64,000 bases of DNA from Petaurus breviceps papuanus (GCA_028583685.1 JAMXIF010001253.1:74397461-74461460), one strand, 5' to 3'. Counted from the stretch's first letter, positions 33,040-44,668 are shown. Numbers and translations are program-made. Notes: generated by a model not told the origin, from the sequence alone.

Positions 33040-33620
33040 GAAGACACTTAAGTCATTGTTTTGCTATAGGTTAAAAATCCTAGCTACTTTAACCTTTCCT
33101 CCAAAGTTCTATTTTCTGAGCCATTAATCATCTACATTACTTTTCTCTGGACTCTCTCCAAATTCTCCAGTCCACTTCCTTACTAAGAATGTAGAGTCTA
33201 AAACAGATTGTACTTCTCTAGTAAAAGGTCTTATCATTGCAGGAAGAAAAAGAAAGAAAAGGAGGATCATTTTTCTACTGGCACATGGCAATTAAAAAAA
33301 AAACAATAGCAAAAATTCTTTGTTACGTCCATCTTCTCATATCCAAGCTGACTTGGAGCAATTTGTATTCCCATGTTATCTTTCACTCTTGTTCAGTGTA
33401 GCTTTATTTTTGTCCCTAAGTACAATCAGTAGTATCTGAGCAACTGTTTGTCTGATTTGTCAAGGTCCCTTTGAATTCTAATCCTCTCTAATATGATGTT
33501 GGCAATCTCTCTCCTTAGGGTCATCCAAAGACATCACAAGCATATGCTTTATGACTGCAATACTTTAAAAATCTGTGCCTCCACTAATGCAGATTTCAGT
33601 CCCAGCTGTCCGGTGTTGAG
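33040..33620 (-). mobile_element. L3/CR1 LINE
   Basis: Antisense blocks: TTTTCTCTGGACTCTCTCCA, TTCTCCAGTCCACTTCCTTA, a GTCAAGGTCCCTTTGAATTC segment and GATGTTGGCAATCTCTCTCC. These correspond to L3/CR1 from the reverse transcriptase into the 3' region. Old and gapped; a short purine-rich patch (33241-33265) interrupts it. Confidence 0.7.
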
Positions 33621-34740
33621 CTCCTCTGATCATGAATAGGATTAGCAATTTCCCATTTGCAATCCAAAGTATTTTCCTTCTCTTACTCAGTCCTGAACAC
33701 AGATCTTTATTTATCTGTCACATTTGCCCAAGTAACACATGTTGAGAACTAATCTAACAGGTTACCCATCCAACTGTGTGCCATGGCCTTGGCAATATGC
33801 ATTTTTCATCCACTTTTTTTCTTGTGTGAATGGTTAATCTCATTTGCATTATTGTGTGAATGCAAGTGTAAAGCATCATATTTATGAATTTGCTTTCTTG
33901 GAAGCCAAACAGGTTTTCCCAAGTATGTAGATCTAGGTTCCACAGCAATTTCACTCTGATCCTATGATTGATTACTTATAACTTCAGGTAGAGCAGCAGT
34001 GAAAATAGATGAAGGTCAAGAATAGAGAGAGGATACCACTTTTTTCTTCCTTCCCTATTTCTTCTCCTACATTCCCCAATAAAACTATTTGAATTATGAG
34101 ATTTTCACTCTAGTTTAAAAATTACTAAGAACACAGGGAGGAATCAAACACACAGAGATATTTCTCCAAACAATTTTCTTATCCAATATTTTCCATTAGC
34201 AAAATTTCCATTAATATTATAATTGGGAAATAAGTTTAAACACATCCAATAATTTAATATTATGGTCTAAGACATGCTGTTCTCACCTATTGTTATAATC
34301 TCTGATGCAGCACACAGGTGAATAAATAGATCAAATATTATTCTAATGAATAGCCAAATGATGCCTAAACTCAATTGTGTATATTAACAGATTGAGCCAT
34401 GCCTTCAAATTTAGTGAAAGACCAAAAGCTTAAAAATTAATAGGGTAAACTCACTTTTTCCTTAAAAGGGAAGTTATAGAGAATTGTATCAAGTATCCCA
34501 TTGTCCCCAAGGCCATTAACTATATGAAAAGTGTATTATGCATTCATCCCAACATTCCTGAAAGCACTAAACTATCCTATTTAGAGAGCCAGAGATTCTG
34601 TCACTATGGAAGTCAAGTAGGTACTGGTACAGATTGAAAAGGTTCAAGACTCCCACTTGAGAAAGGAATCAAAGAAAATTGGTGAACAAGCAGTTCAATC
34701 ACATTGTTACAAAATTTATTTCCTAATCCAATTTCTTAAA
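33621..34740. other. Unassigned sequence
   Basis: 1.1 kb. The first 100 bp may be more CR1-like sequence; the rest shows nothing recognisable. Confidence 0.4.
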
Positions 34741-34742
34741 TT

Positions 34743-34848
34743 TTAGAGGTATAATGGCACAATGGACAAAGTCCTGTGCTTGGCATCAAGAAAAGCTGGG
34801 TTAAAATACCACTTAGTAACTATGTGATGCTAGTCAATCATTTACTGT
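34743..34848 (+). mobile_element. THER1/MIR head fragment
   Basis: TAGAGGTATAATGGCACAAT, AAGCTGGGTTAAAATACCAC, AGTAACTATGTGATGCTAG. Only the 5' half remains. Confidence 0.6.
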
Positions 34849-35500
34849 GCATTCTATTCTGTGGGACATATATACTATGATATAGAGCAGATGTATCTTT
34901 AAATGCTAACAGTTGTAGGAATCAATGAAAGTATTAACCAAGAAGTGAAAAGAACATATTCTCAACTAATTCTGCCTATATTCATTTGGAAATTATAATA
35001 ATTAAAAGAGAATCTGAACAATAAGCTATCTTTACTTAGAAAATACTTTCTTCATGGGTAGCAGAGGTTAACCATGTAAATAACAACATAGGAGATAAAT
35101 GGGAAAGGGGGTTTAAAAGATAGCACAAAAAATAAACCCAAACCAACTATTTTCAGAAATCCTCAAATACTTTAGAAAGGCCTATTCATCATTCCTAACT
35201 ATTCATGAAAGAAAATCCCCAAGGGCAACTCATCTACTAGTTTAGTTTGGTTTACTATAAGTTTTGAAAGAAATAAAATAAAGGAAATGTGTTTTTTAAA
35301 GAGCATGATATAATTGCACAGTTTATAACTCAAACTTAACCAAATCATTCTAACTTTTATCCACCACCACCCACTACCATTCTCCATTTGACCAAAATTG
35401 GTAAACTAGAATAAATGTTTGACAAGAATTATGAAGTATTTGAGGAATTTAGAAAACACTTGCAGGATCATAAACATAATGCTTTAAACGATTTTAGAAT
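34849..35500. other. Unassigned sequence
   Basis: No feature recognised. Confidence 0.45.
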
Positions 35501-35504
35501 TCAT

Positions 35505-35645
35505 TTATTCATTTGTTTAAACTTTCAGTTTACAGTTAAGGAAACTGAAAATGGTAAACTGTCTTCTCCAAAGTCATAGAGATGGTAATAAGTGGCAGAG
35601 ATCCTCTTTCCAACTTCCACTATATACAGCTTCCAAGAAATTATC
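35505..35645 (-). mobile_element. MIR fragment
   Basis: TTTACAGTTAAGGAAACTGA, TCTCCAAAGTCATAGAGATGG, AAGTGGCAGAGATCC. Confidence 0.65.
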
Positions 35646-35689
35646 AGTAGATTATGTTGAAAGGTAAAGAAAAAAACAACAGATTTGAT

Positions 35690-35965
35690 GAGTATCTACA
35701 ATGTGCTCAGCATTGTACTAATCTCTGAGGGGAATAAAGGAAAAGGTATAAGACCAAGACTTGTCCTAAAGGAGTTTATAATCTAGGTGGGGATAAAACT
35801 AGCATACAAAACCACTAATGAATAATGCAAGAGAAAATGTAATTAAGTGCTACATTTTATCACCTGACCTTCAAATGCTATAATTCAGATAAGAGACTCG
35901 ATGAGACCCTGAATGAATAGAGAAGGTTCTATGAAGAAGGTATGTATCATTGGATTATAAATTTC
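35690..35965 (-). mobile_element. L2 LINE 3' end
   Basis: GAGTATCTACAATGTGCTCA, TCCTAAAGGAGTTTATAATCTA (complement of the L2 terminus), and GGTTCTATGAAGAAGGTATG further in. Confidence 0.7.
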
Positions 35966-35984
35966 AACTTAGAATGATCTCAGA

Positions 35985-36085
35985 AACAGATCTCTTTTTA
36001 CAGATTAAGAAATTGAGATTCAGGGAAATTAAGGGGTTTACCCAAGGTCACACAAATTAGGAGCAGAGCTAGGATTCAAGGGAAA
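35985..36085 (-). mobile_element. MIR fragment
   Basis: TTTACAGATTAAGAAATTGA, TTTACCCAAGGTCACACAAA, GCAGAGCTAGGATTCAAG. Confidence 0.75.
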
Positions 36086-36269
36086 TGAGGAGAATTTGAT
36101 TTTTTACTTTTTTCTGAGTAAGAAATTGAATTTCTTCAAATGAATTGGAATTAATTTCAGCATCAGTGTTAAAGATCTAGCTACATAGTCTAAATTTGGT
36201 CTGTAATGTTGTTAACTCTAAAAAATAATTGTGTGTTCTTCTACTACTTGCTAATTTCATATAAGGGGA

Positions 36270-36775
36270 TGTAATGGTAATGGGAATTTGAAGATCTTCC
36301 CTGCCCCTTAACAGACCTAAGGAAACTTGAAGATCTTCCCTGCCCCTAACAGGTTGAATATAATCATATGGAGCCTGTGATGGGAGAAGTTTGCTGAAGG
36401 GTGGAGCAGAGCCCAGAGGAAGCTGGAAGTCAGAGCAGTTAGAGCTGGAGGGAGGAGAGGACCCATCCAAAGAGACAACTAGGCTTGTGAGTGTTTGTTT
36501 TCCCCCTGCTACTGACAGTTAGGCTGTGAGTGTTTGTGGGAAGGCTAAAGGATAGTGTGGCTCCCTGCTTGCTATGGTATATTAATTTCTTTGTTACTGT
36601 GATTGATTTGACTTTCTGGTGTTGGGATTTGGTTTTCTGGTGTCTGGATAAATGTTTTGCTTCTGTCTTCTATATGAAGAGTCTGTTATATTTTGCAATT
36701 GAGAATTATGACAGTATATTAGTAGTTACCATTGGTGCTGTGAATATTGCATTGGTGCTACAGGGGCAAAAGTAG
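36270..36775 (+). mobile_element. LTR-like block, possible old solo endogenous-retrovirus LTR
   Basis: A 0.5-kb unit with features of a mammalian retroviral LTR. It starts with TG, and its GATCTTCCCTGCCCC segment occurs twice (about 36291-36308 and 36331-36348). A purine-rich middle follows (GGAGGGAGGAGAGG). Then comes a T/G-rich part with a weak polyadenylation-like ATAAATG. No flanking duplication or terminal CA was fixed, and no internal retroviral region lies beside it. It is a fossil if real; the family is not determined. Confidence 0.35.
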
Positions 36776-37105
36776 CTTACCATAGGAACCTCTTGACAGA
36801 AACATAAAGTAATATCTTCTTCCAATTATATTACTTGGCTACAAATAACAGGGCACTCTGATCTCAGAAAAATTCTAATAGAAAGACATTTAAGAGCTCT
36901 AAACATAATGTTGGCATGTTGCCAACCACAAATTTCATTCAAAAAGTGACATAATGATATGGGTGATTAATGATATTAATGATTAATGATACTAATGACA
37001 TGTGTAATCAACATAAGAAGTAGACTAACCATGTAACTAGAGCAAGGATGGATAGCCCTAGGGTTGCATTGGTACCCCCCCCCCTTAAGAAAGTTTACAG
37101 AACTT
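36776..37105. other. Unassigned sequence
   Basis: Contains a short GATAATGATATTAATGATT-type near-repeat (36950-36995) and a C10 run near 37076. Nothing else. Confidence 0.45.
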
Positions 37106-37107
37106 TG

Positions 37108-37465
37108 GATGACTCCTCTATGGAGGCTCTCTGGTATAATGTTAAAAGTCCTACATAGAGGATCTCAGTTCAAATCTCACTTCTGATATTTAATGACTGT
37201 GTAATCTTACTTTTAAAGTGAGATTATTCCTTCCATGTCTTTGAACCTCTCTAAAGTTAATGTAGCACTGTAAGGTTTGCAAAAAGGCTTTGCACGTATT
37301 ACCTCAGTTGATCCTCACAATAACCCCGAGCAGCAGATGCTACTATTATCCCCAATGGGCAAATCACCTAACCTCCCTTGGCCTGACCTATATCATCTAT
37401 AAAATGATGGGGTTGAACCGGTTGGCCTCCATTGTGCCTTGCAGACCTGGAGCTATGAATCTAAG
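37108..37465. mobile_element. Mosaic of MIR fragments
   Basis: Three pieces: a sense MIR (37110-37250, GATCTCAGTTCAAATCTCAC), an antisense MIR tail (37255-37350, CCTCACAATAACCCCGAGCA) and a sense MIR3-like end (37360-37465, GGGGTTGAACCGGTTGGCCT). Confidence 0.6.
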
Positions 37466-37780
37466 AGGATTTATAGAAAGAGGAGGTGAAGAATCACAAA
37501 AGATGTGAGAGTGAGGACAGGTTGTCATCTCTACTGCTCAAGATTATTAAGGAAATTATGGAGTCATTGAAATGTTAAAGTAATCCAGATAGCATAAATT
37601 AGAGCAGTCACTTTTATAGCATTTCCAGCCCATTGGATCCTATAGCTCTTTTGAAATGGAAATTAGTAGGTCAGTATTCTATTCCAGGCCACTGAGTTCA
37701 TTTTTTGTTGTTCTGTTTTTGCTTTCCTCTGTGGTATATCTTCTGCAGACTTTTCCTTATTTTCACAGATGCTAATCATT
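37466..37780. other. Unassigned sequence
   Basis: No feature recognised. Confidence 0.4.
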
Positions 37781-37784
37781 TCTC

Positions 37785-37978
37785 TTTCCTCCCTCTTCCC
37801 CACCCCAGAAAAACTACCTTGGATTATTTTGTGTGTGAATCTTAAATACGCTTTTCTATGTGTATGTTGTCACTGTCCAACAGAATGTAAATGCCATGAG
37901 GACTGAGACTGGTTCGTTTCCCCCTATATCTCCAGCTCTTAGCACTGTGACTGGCATATCGAATATATCTGCAGGTAG
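37785..37978 (+). mobile_element. L2 LINE 3' end
   Basis: AACAGAATGTAAATGCCATGA, GGACTGAGACTGGTTCGTTTC, CTTAGCACTGTGACTGGCAT. Confidence 0.75.
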
Positions 37979-38044
37979 CTTTAGACTCAAATTAAAATCC
38001 AATTTGTAAAGTGTAATTATTGTTCACACTCTGTTCTGCTAATG

Positions 38045-38092
38045 TCTCATTAGATAACCAACTAGCATCCACATAGCAATTTACGGTTCACA
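38045..38092 (-). mobile_element. THER1-class SINE, tail part
   Basis: CTAGCATCCACATAGCAATTTACGG is the antisense tail of the SINE that continues at 38350; the MAR1 copy lies between. Confidence 0.6.
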
Positions 38093-38347
38093 TGGCAACT
38101 AGGTAGCACAGTGGATAGAGTTCTAGGCCTGGGGTAAGGAATACTAATCTGCCTGAGTTCAAATCCAGCCTCAGACACTTACTAGCTGTGTGACCCTGGG
38201 CAAGTTACTTAATGCTGTTTTCCTCAGTTTCTCATCTGTAAAATGAGCTGGAGAAGGAAATGACAAACCACTCTAGTATCTCTGCCAAGAAAACCCCAAA
38301 TGGGGTCATGGAGACTTGGACACAACTGAAGGAAAAAAAAAAACACA
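38093..38347 (+). mobile_element. MAR1-class SINE nested in THER1
   Basis: Full order from GCAACTAGGTAGCACAGTGG to GAAAACCCCAAATGGGGTCA and CACAACTGAAGG, ending in oligo-A/ACAACAA. GGTTCACA-like sequence on the left and GGTTCATA on the right are a probable target duplication. Confidence 0.88.
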
Positions 38348-38349
38348 AC

Positions 38350-38573
38350 AAAAAAAGGTTCATAAAGTGCTTTATATTTGTTATCTCAATTGATCTTCAC
38401 AACAATCTTGTGAGGTAAGTACTACTAGAATCTCCATTTTACCAATAGGAAAACTATATGAGATAGACTTGCTCAGGGTCACTCAGTTACTGTCTGAGGC
38501 AGGATTCAAACTCAGGACTCCTGGATTATAAATTCAGTGTCCTATTCACTGAGCCACCAAGTTGTGCTATGGT
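38350..38573 (-). mobile_element. THER1-class SINE, main part
   Basis: AAGTGCTTTATATTTGTTAT, TTGTGAGGTAAGTACTACTA, CAGGATTCAAACTCAGGACTC, head CTATTCACTGAGCCACCAAG. Confidence 0.8.
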
Positions 38574-39480
38574 CTAAAATCTTCCAGAAGAAGGCAGCTT
38601 CATTTTCTAGACCATCATACTCAGCTTATCACACAAATACAAATTACTCAGAATATGCACAATATATTTTGCCATGCCTCCTTAAAAAAAAAAAAGAAAA
38701 AATCTAAAAGTTATCGAAATAAACCTCCTTTAGCTCCACATATTGTTTAGTGCTGACAGATAAAACATTAAATATGTAGCCTCTGGACCAAAAATCCTTA
38801 TTATCGACAGTCAAATACTCTAAGTCTGTTATGGTCTCATTATAGACCTAAAAATATTATTAGCTTTTCCATCATCCCTCTTGAACTAACTTACTTAGTA
38901 TTTTGCAAGTGCCTGTGGTCATTGCCAAACAGTCTTTTCTTTCATAACATCATTAGGATTCCCAGCTTTACTTAGCAATTATTTATTCAGCAGTTTAAAA
39001 TCATTTTCCTGGACCATTAAAAGGTACCTTCAGCAAACTTCCATTTTTCCCCCATCGACTATCAAAGAGATCTCAGTGACTTTGAAAAAAGGCTCTTCAT
39101 TATATTCTCCTGGCTGTATTTTCAGGGAGAGAGAGGGAAGGCTATCAGTCAAAGCAGATGTATATATTCCTCTGGTTATCTCTGTGTTGCATTTGCCAAA
39201 ATATTAAATAGTTCTGTTATATAACATGAAGCATATTCAAGAAAAAACATTCTATACTGCCCAGAACCACCTAGAACATAAGTGTCAGGTTGTGTGTCAC
39301 AGCATATACCAAACATACCAAGTCTGGGGTTGATATTTGTCACCCTTCAATCATGAAATAGGTTCCTGTACTTGGCTGGAAAAGAGAGTAGACTGAGCTG
39401 ACCAAAAATGGACATTTTCAGGAAAAGGCTCCAGACCCTTTTAATTATATTCAATTTTAATTCCAATTAATAGCAGCAAT
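38574..39480. other. Unassigned sequence
   Basis: 0.9 kb, nothing named. Confidence 0.45.
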
Positions 39481-39483
39481 TTA

Positions 39484-39965
39484 CTTGATTGGAAAAAGAG
39501 ATCCACAGAAGATTTTTGAGCAGAGAAGTGCCATAACCACATCTATGTAAAAGATAGATTATTCTGGCAGTGCTAAGAAGAATGGATAGGAAAATTAGAA
39601 GAAGAGAGAATAGGTGGAAAAACCTAGAAGGTGGTTCAGTAGTCTGCTCTAGTTTAATGAAGTCCTATAGTAGGGAATGGGAACAGATGGGAGAGCATGT
39701 TGTAAAGATGGAATGGACAGAACGTGGCAACAGATTGGATATGAGATAAAGAAAGGGAAAGAGTTAAAGTTAACAAACACAGGAGATGAATGGTGGTGCC
39801 AAAAATAGAGTCAAAAAGAGTTGAAGTTTAGGGGGAGAAATAATAAGCTTAGATTGGTAAATGATAAATTTGAGATGCCACTTGGACGTCCAGGTGGAGG
39901 AATACTTTGGACATGTTAGGTTGCAATGCAGAAAAGAAGTCAGAGATGGGGACTGAGATTTTAAG
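39484..39965 (-). mobile_element. L2 LINE, post-RT region
   Basis: GATTTTTGAGCAGAGAAGTG, TAGATTATTCTGGCAGTGCT, GTGGTTCAGTAGTCTGCTCTA, GGTGGTGCCAAAAATAGAG, TTGAGATGCCACTTGGACGTCC. Antisense of L2 ORF2 downstream of the catalytic site. Confidence 0.85.
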
Positions 39966-40215
39966 AGTCATCATAGTAATAGATGAAATTTACATATTGG
40001 TTTATCTATCTTATCTAAATTGATCTAACAATTATCTGTTAAAAGAGATGCTATAAGCAAATATTATCTCCCTCCTTCAGAGAAGGAAACTAAGGGGCAG
40101 TGAAATTAAGTGATTGGCATATAGCCACACAACTAGAAAGTGTCCAAAGCAGGATCAGAAACTAAATCTCTCTTCTCACTTAAAGTCTTGTGTTCTTTCA
40201 ACCACACCATTTTGA
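39966..40215 (-). mobile_element. MIR SINE
   Basis: TTATCTCCCTCCTTCAGAGA, AGGAAACTAAGGGGCAGTGA, TAGCCACACAACTAGAAAGT. Inserted next to, or into, L2. Confidence 0.6.
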
Positions 40216-40299
40216 ATTATCTATATAGAGGTTGCAGTTGAAATCATTAATTTCCATGACTTGAGAGTGTCAAAAAAGAAAGAGAAATGAAGAGAGGCA

Positions 40300-40448
40300 A
40301 ATATAATACCTTTGGGACACTCCCAAGGCTGAATGTGTTCAAGAAGGGGTTGAATGGTCACTTTTCAGGAATGGCGTAGAAGACATCTATGCATTGCATC
40401 AGAGATTGGACCAAATGACTTCTAACATCCCTTCCATGATTGTATGAG
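40300..40448 (+). mobile_element. L3/CR1 LINE 3' end
   Basis: GTGTTCAAGAAGGGGTTGAA, TGGTCACTTTTCAGGAATGG, AGATTGGACCAAATGACTTC, CTTCCATGATTGTATGA. Confidence 0.75.
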
Positions 40449-43400
40449 AACCAAAGGATAGGAAAAAAGGTCAGCCACTCTGAGATCTAACACAGGCTCC
40501 CCTTCATGAATTGAAGCATACGATGCCATCATGATGTAAAATGCATTAAGCTGTCAAAATGAAGATCCTATCTTCAATCTTGTAAAGTCCCTTATGACTG
40601 CAATGTTAAATATTGCATTAAGAAATTTCCTGGAAGAAAAAAAATTTCTTGAGACAGAAGAAAAAATTCAAAAGCTTTAACAGAATGCATACCACTTGAA
40701 CATATATTAAGTAAAATAATAAACACAAATCTTAAGCTAGTTAGATATATACCCAAACTTTAATGAAGTGAAACCATATCACTTGGGCATTAATTAGCTC
40801 AATAATGGAGCAAATCAAAATAAAATAACCAGGCATAACAATTGCAGCTGGTCCTTCCTGACTAGTTAGTGCTGAATGCAACTGTAGAGTTAAAAACAAA
40901 AAGTTATGAGAATTCCCTTGGGAGGAAATACTTGCCTTCACTAGGCAATTTGGAAGTTTGATCCACATACTTTCTCTGTCACTACTCCATTTCCCTTTGA
41001 AATCAACAGAGTGACAGCCCACTGCTGCACGTTTCCAATTTCAGATTTCCCTACATTTCTAAAATGATTGTTTCTTTTCTTATGAAAAAACAGGAGTTTG
41101 CTGATAAAAAGCATATGTCTTGTCTTCACAAATTGTATGAAGACAGAAGCAGAAATTTCTTTTTCCTTCTTATCCCTTCCTCTTACCTTCATTTCCTCCT
41201 CTTCTAGTAACAACACTCTAGGAAATTTGACTCTACAAATTTGGCCAACAGCTTTATAGTTTCACCAAAAATGAATTCTCATATATGTTCTCTCTGTCAT
41301 ATTTTTTTCCTAACTAGTTACTAGTCTTCTAGAAGATAATAGTCCCAGGGGGATGAAGTTTGACAAGTTATTATCACTGGTGTTAACCCACAGGATTACA
41401 TAGTACACAATGAACAGTGTGTAGAAGCATCATAATGGACTACTCTTCACCTCTAGGAGATACAGAGTATTTATTGTTCAATGATTGTTTTCTAAATTTC
41501 ATTCAAAAGATACCACAAAATATATGTTTTGCAAATGAGAAAGAAATTTTTTAAATGTCCTATTTTAAAAAACAATTCATCCTCCACTAGATGAAACAGG
41601 CCCGTTACATTATCAAACCCTAAGAGTATTCAAATCAGGCTTAATAAAAATATGACCATAGGCCTAATAAAAATTAAAGATGCTTGACCTCTCTTTCTCT
41701 CTTTTTCTTTTAACTCATCTTAGATTTTCACCAGCACCTGCAATTTTCTTTTTTCATTCCTCTTTTGTCTATTTGGCATCATGAAGACTCATCCTATATT
41801 AATGTGGAAATCAAATGCATTTTATCTGAGCATCGGCCATTGTCTTCAGCTGATCCATTTTCAGCTCACTGTCATAAAATATGATCATACACAGTAGCCT
41901 ACTTCACAATTATAACTTGTTGAAAACTGCGAGGTGGGTTAAAATAGATCTCTTCTTGAATATTCAGCTTTCCTTCTACCTTTTCATGTCCAAAAAACCC
42001 TGGAGATTGACAGGTCTATTGGTCTGTAGAATGGTTAACTTCCACCTAGAAAAGGAACAGCCCAACATAGGTTCCCAAACACATTTCTGATATCTATAAC
42101 AGGACAAAAGTATTGTTTTATATCCTAAAAGCCTAATGCCTAATGACCTCTTGTTATTGCTGCTTGAATTTTCAACAAGAACATTAATTTACACCAAATG
42201 AATGAGAACCGGGTGAGTACTCGTGATGTTGGCAAGTACTTGATACTTGCCTCTTGCCATTACAAAATTGAACAGTCACAAAATTGCGCTCTATCCGTTC
42301 CTAAACCCTTGTTAGAGGATAATGAGCTTTAACAATTTCACACTAGGCAAGTTCAAACCAGCAAGCTAAAGGTAAGAAGCTGCTCTGTTCAAAATGTCTG
42401 CAGCAGCTTTTAAACACACACTGTGGGGCCATATTTGCACAGTCATATAGCAAAATAGAACAAGTCTTTGGGGACCAAGAGAGGTGGAATTGCCAGCCTA
42501 TTAATGAAACATTAAACTTGCTTTTGTTATAGATTTCTTGGGGGCTGTCTAAATGATTTCATGCAGGTGTATAAGTGAGAAAGCAGGAATAACAAAAATC
42601 ATTTTACCAGGGCAAGGGAGTACAAGCTAGACACTTATATATTAGGTTTGACAGGCTGCCAAGTGTTGTAACCTCATTTAGCTTACAGACCACATCTGAG
42701 GTGCATTGATAATATAGGGGGAAAGTATAAAAGCTTTGCTTTTATCAGCCTGGCAGCAAAGAATAGGACTAAGTTAACTGTCACTTCTTTCTCTTTACAG
42801 CTTCCATCATAAGAAAGAGCAATATGTTTTGCTTAAGAGGTCATTTTGAATGGTATACAGAAGACCATCAGCTGGAATTGAACTGCCCTCTGAGGGCCAG
42901 ACTCCCAGATACCCCCTCTCCTTTTTACCTCTGTAAAAACTGGCTCCACAATATTTGTAATGTTTTTTTTGGAAATGGTCGTTATATCTTTAGCTATGTT
43001 ATCTTCTACAAAACCTTTTAAATAAATTATACATAATGGAATTACTGAGGAATTCAGAAAAGTGTGGGACTTATAGCATGAACTAAGGCAGAGTGAAGTA
43101 AGGAGAATCAAGGAAACTATATTCTCAAAGACAATAATAATGGAGTTGAAAAGGACATTAAAATGAAACCAAATGCTAATAATTACCAAACTCCACACAC
43201 ATACTCACTCACGTGCACACACACATGCACACACCACCACCACCCAGCAAGAAGAAGCAATGAGGCAATGTACATTCTACTGAACTGGAGAGGTGGGGGA
43301 ATCAGGAGTGTGAAGTATGGTATACATCAGAGATGTCAGAAATGAAGCCCATAATCCACACATGAGCCTCAATACTCCTGAATGTAGTCTGAACCAGATG

Positions 43401-43689
43401 AAAACATTGGGAAATACTTTAAAAAATAAATAAAAATACAAAAAATAAGCAATAGATTTTGAAAGTAAGTTAAATATGCATCCCACAATGATTGTTGTAT
43501 ATGGATGTAATGGCTCCTCTGCCCCCTCTTTTTTTAGTTTCACATCACAGGTGAGACATGGTCAGATGTAGTTGGTTTTGCTTATTGGTTTTCCTTTCTT
43601 ATGAAGGAAGAAGCATGGGGGAAGTGGTGTGGGAGAGTATGGTACATCTGCAAATTACTGTGAAGTAAAAATGAAAGCAGAGAAAGCTC
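40449..43689. other. Unassigned, repeat-poor tract
   Basis: 3.2 kb with no interspersed repeat I can name. It holds a CA-rich patch at 43190-43245. Short frames at 40741-41216 and 42824-43198 lack domain signals. This is one of the two largest candidate unique regions of the window. Confidence 0.4.
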
Positions 43690-43901
43690 ATGCTTCAGTG
43701 TATAGAAGACTGTGCCTGGAGTCAGTAAGACCTGTGTTCAAATCCAGCTTCAGACACTTAATAGCAATATGATCCTTGCCTAGTCATTTAGCCTCTGTTT
43801 GACTCAGTTTCTTCAACTACAAAATGGGGATAATAATAGTACCTATCTCCTAGGGTTTTTGTGAGATTCAAATGAGATCATCTTTGTAAAAAGTGCTTAG
43901 C
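43690..43901 (+). mobile_element. THER1-class SINE, left part
   Basis: CCTGGAGTCAGTAAGACCTG, GTGTTCAAATCCAGCTTCAG, ACTACAAAATGGGGATAATA, GTACCTATCTCCTAGGG, up to AAAAAGTGCTTAGC. Split by the insertion that follows. Confidence 0.85.
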
Positions 43902-44136
43902 TATACAGGCACTGGGGTATAGAAATCCATCTTGCCCTACTAGAAAGTTGGGGGAGAATGGGGGAGGATAAAAGAGAGAAAGATTGGGGGAAGGGCTATT
44001 TAGTAGGCTCGCTATTTTGGGGTGGGGGTAGGGGAAAGACAGGGAGAAATTTTTGCAACTCAAAATCTAGTGGAAATTAATGTTGAAAACTACAAATAAA
44101 TAAATAAATTGGGGGAAAAAAATTTTAAACTGGAAA
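43902..44136 (+). mobile_element. 5'-truncated HAL1/L1 3' end with exact target duplication
   Basis: Shares CACTGGGGTATAG-like sequence, a GGCTATTT...CTATTTTGGGG block, the G-rich tract and GCAACTCAAAATCTAGTGGA with the HAL1 at 28965-31206. AAAAAGTGCTTAGC flanks it exactly at 43888-43901 and 44137-44150. It is a textbook target-primed insertion that splits a THER1 SINE. Confidence 0.9.
44019..44043 (+). other. G-quadruplex motif
   Basis: Four G runs (4, 5, 4, 3) with loops of 1, 2 and 7 bases, in the HAL1 3' end. Confidence 0.75.
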
Positions 44137-44150
44137 AAAAAGTGCTTAGC

Positions 44151-44210
44151 CCAGTGCCTGACACATAGTAAGCATTATATAAATGCTTATTACCTTTCCT
44201 TCCTTTCCCC
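44151..44210 (+). mobile_element. THER1-class SINE, right part
   Basis: CCAGTGCCTGACACATAGTA and TTATATAAATGCTTATTACC complete the tail of the SINE begun at 43690. Confidence 0.85.
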
Positions 44211-44494
44211 TGAATGAAGAAGAAATAAAATAAATAACATTAACAAAATGAAACTTGAATCCTCTAGGGATGGATGTACTCAGGGCATATACCAATACAG
44301 CATGGTACTTTGAGGAACCTTATTAAATTGAGAGGTAATTCCAAGCCAGCTGAAAGGAGAACTATCACACCAGGAGAAGAGACAAAGGCATTGGATTCAA
44401 CAGCAGCAGCAGAGCACTGCTTTAGAATGATCCTCCCAAATATAGGCCCGTGCTACCAGGCCCCATGGATGAAGAATTGGCCACACAGAGTCCT
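44211..44494. other. Unassigned sequence
   Basis: Start of a 166-codon frame (44274-44774) judged not to be a gene because its second half is MIR plus simple repeat. Confidence 0.4.
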
Positions 44495-44668
44495 GCCTTT
44501 GGTTCATTTCACATCTCTGTACCTTAATATTCCAAGTTTCAAAGATGGCAATAGTGACTGTCCCTATCTCTGTCACACAGACCTTCCAAGGATTAATGAA
44601 ACCATGCTTGAAAAGTGTTTTAAGCCCATAAAAAAGGTTCTGAGTATATTTACAAGTTATAGCTGGCA
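44495..44668 (+). mobile_element. MIR SINE
   Basis: TTTCACATCTCTGTACCTTA, GATGGCAATAGTGACTGTCC, CTATCTCTGTCACACAGA, GATTAATGAAACCATGCTTG, AAAAGTGTTTTAAGCCCAT. Confidence 0.55.

Noticed and set aside
42824-43021. 65-codon frame after a polypyrimidine-AG
   Set aside because: The upstream CTTTCTCTTTACAG resembles an acceptor, but no donor or domain supports an exon, and the overlapping antisense frame is equally open.
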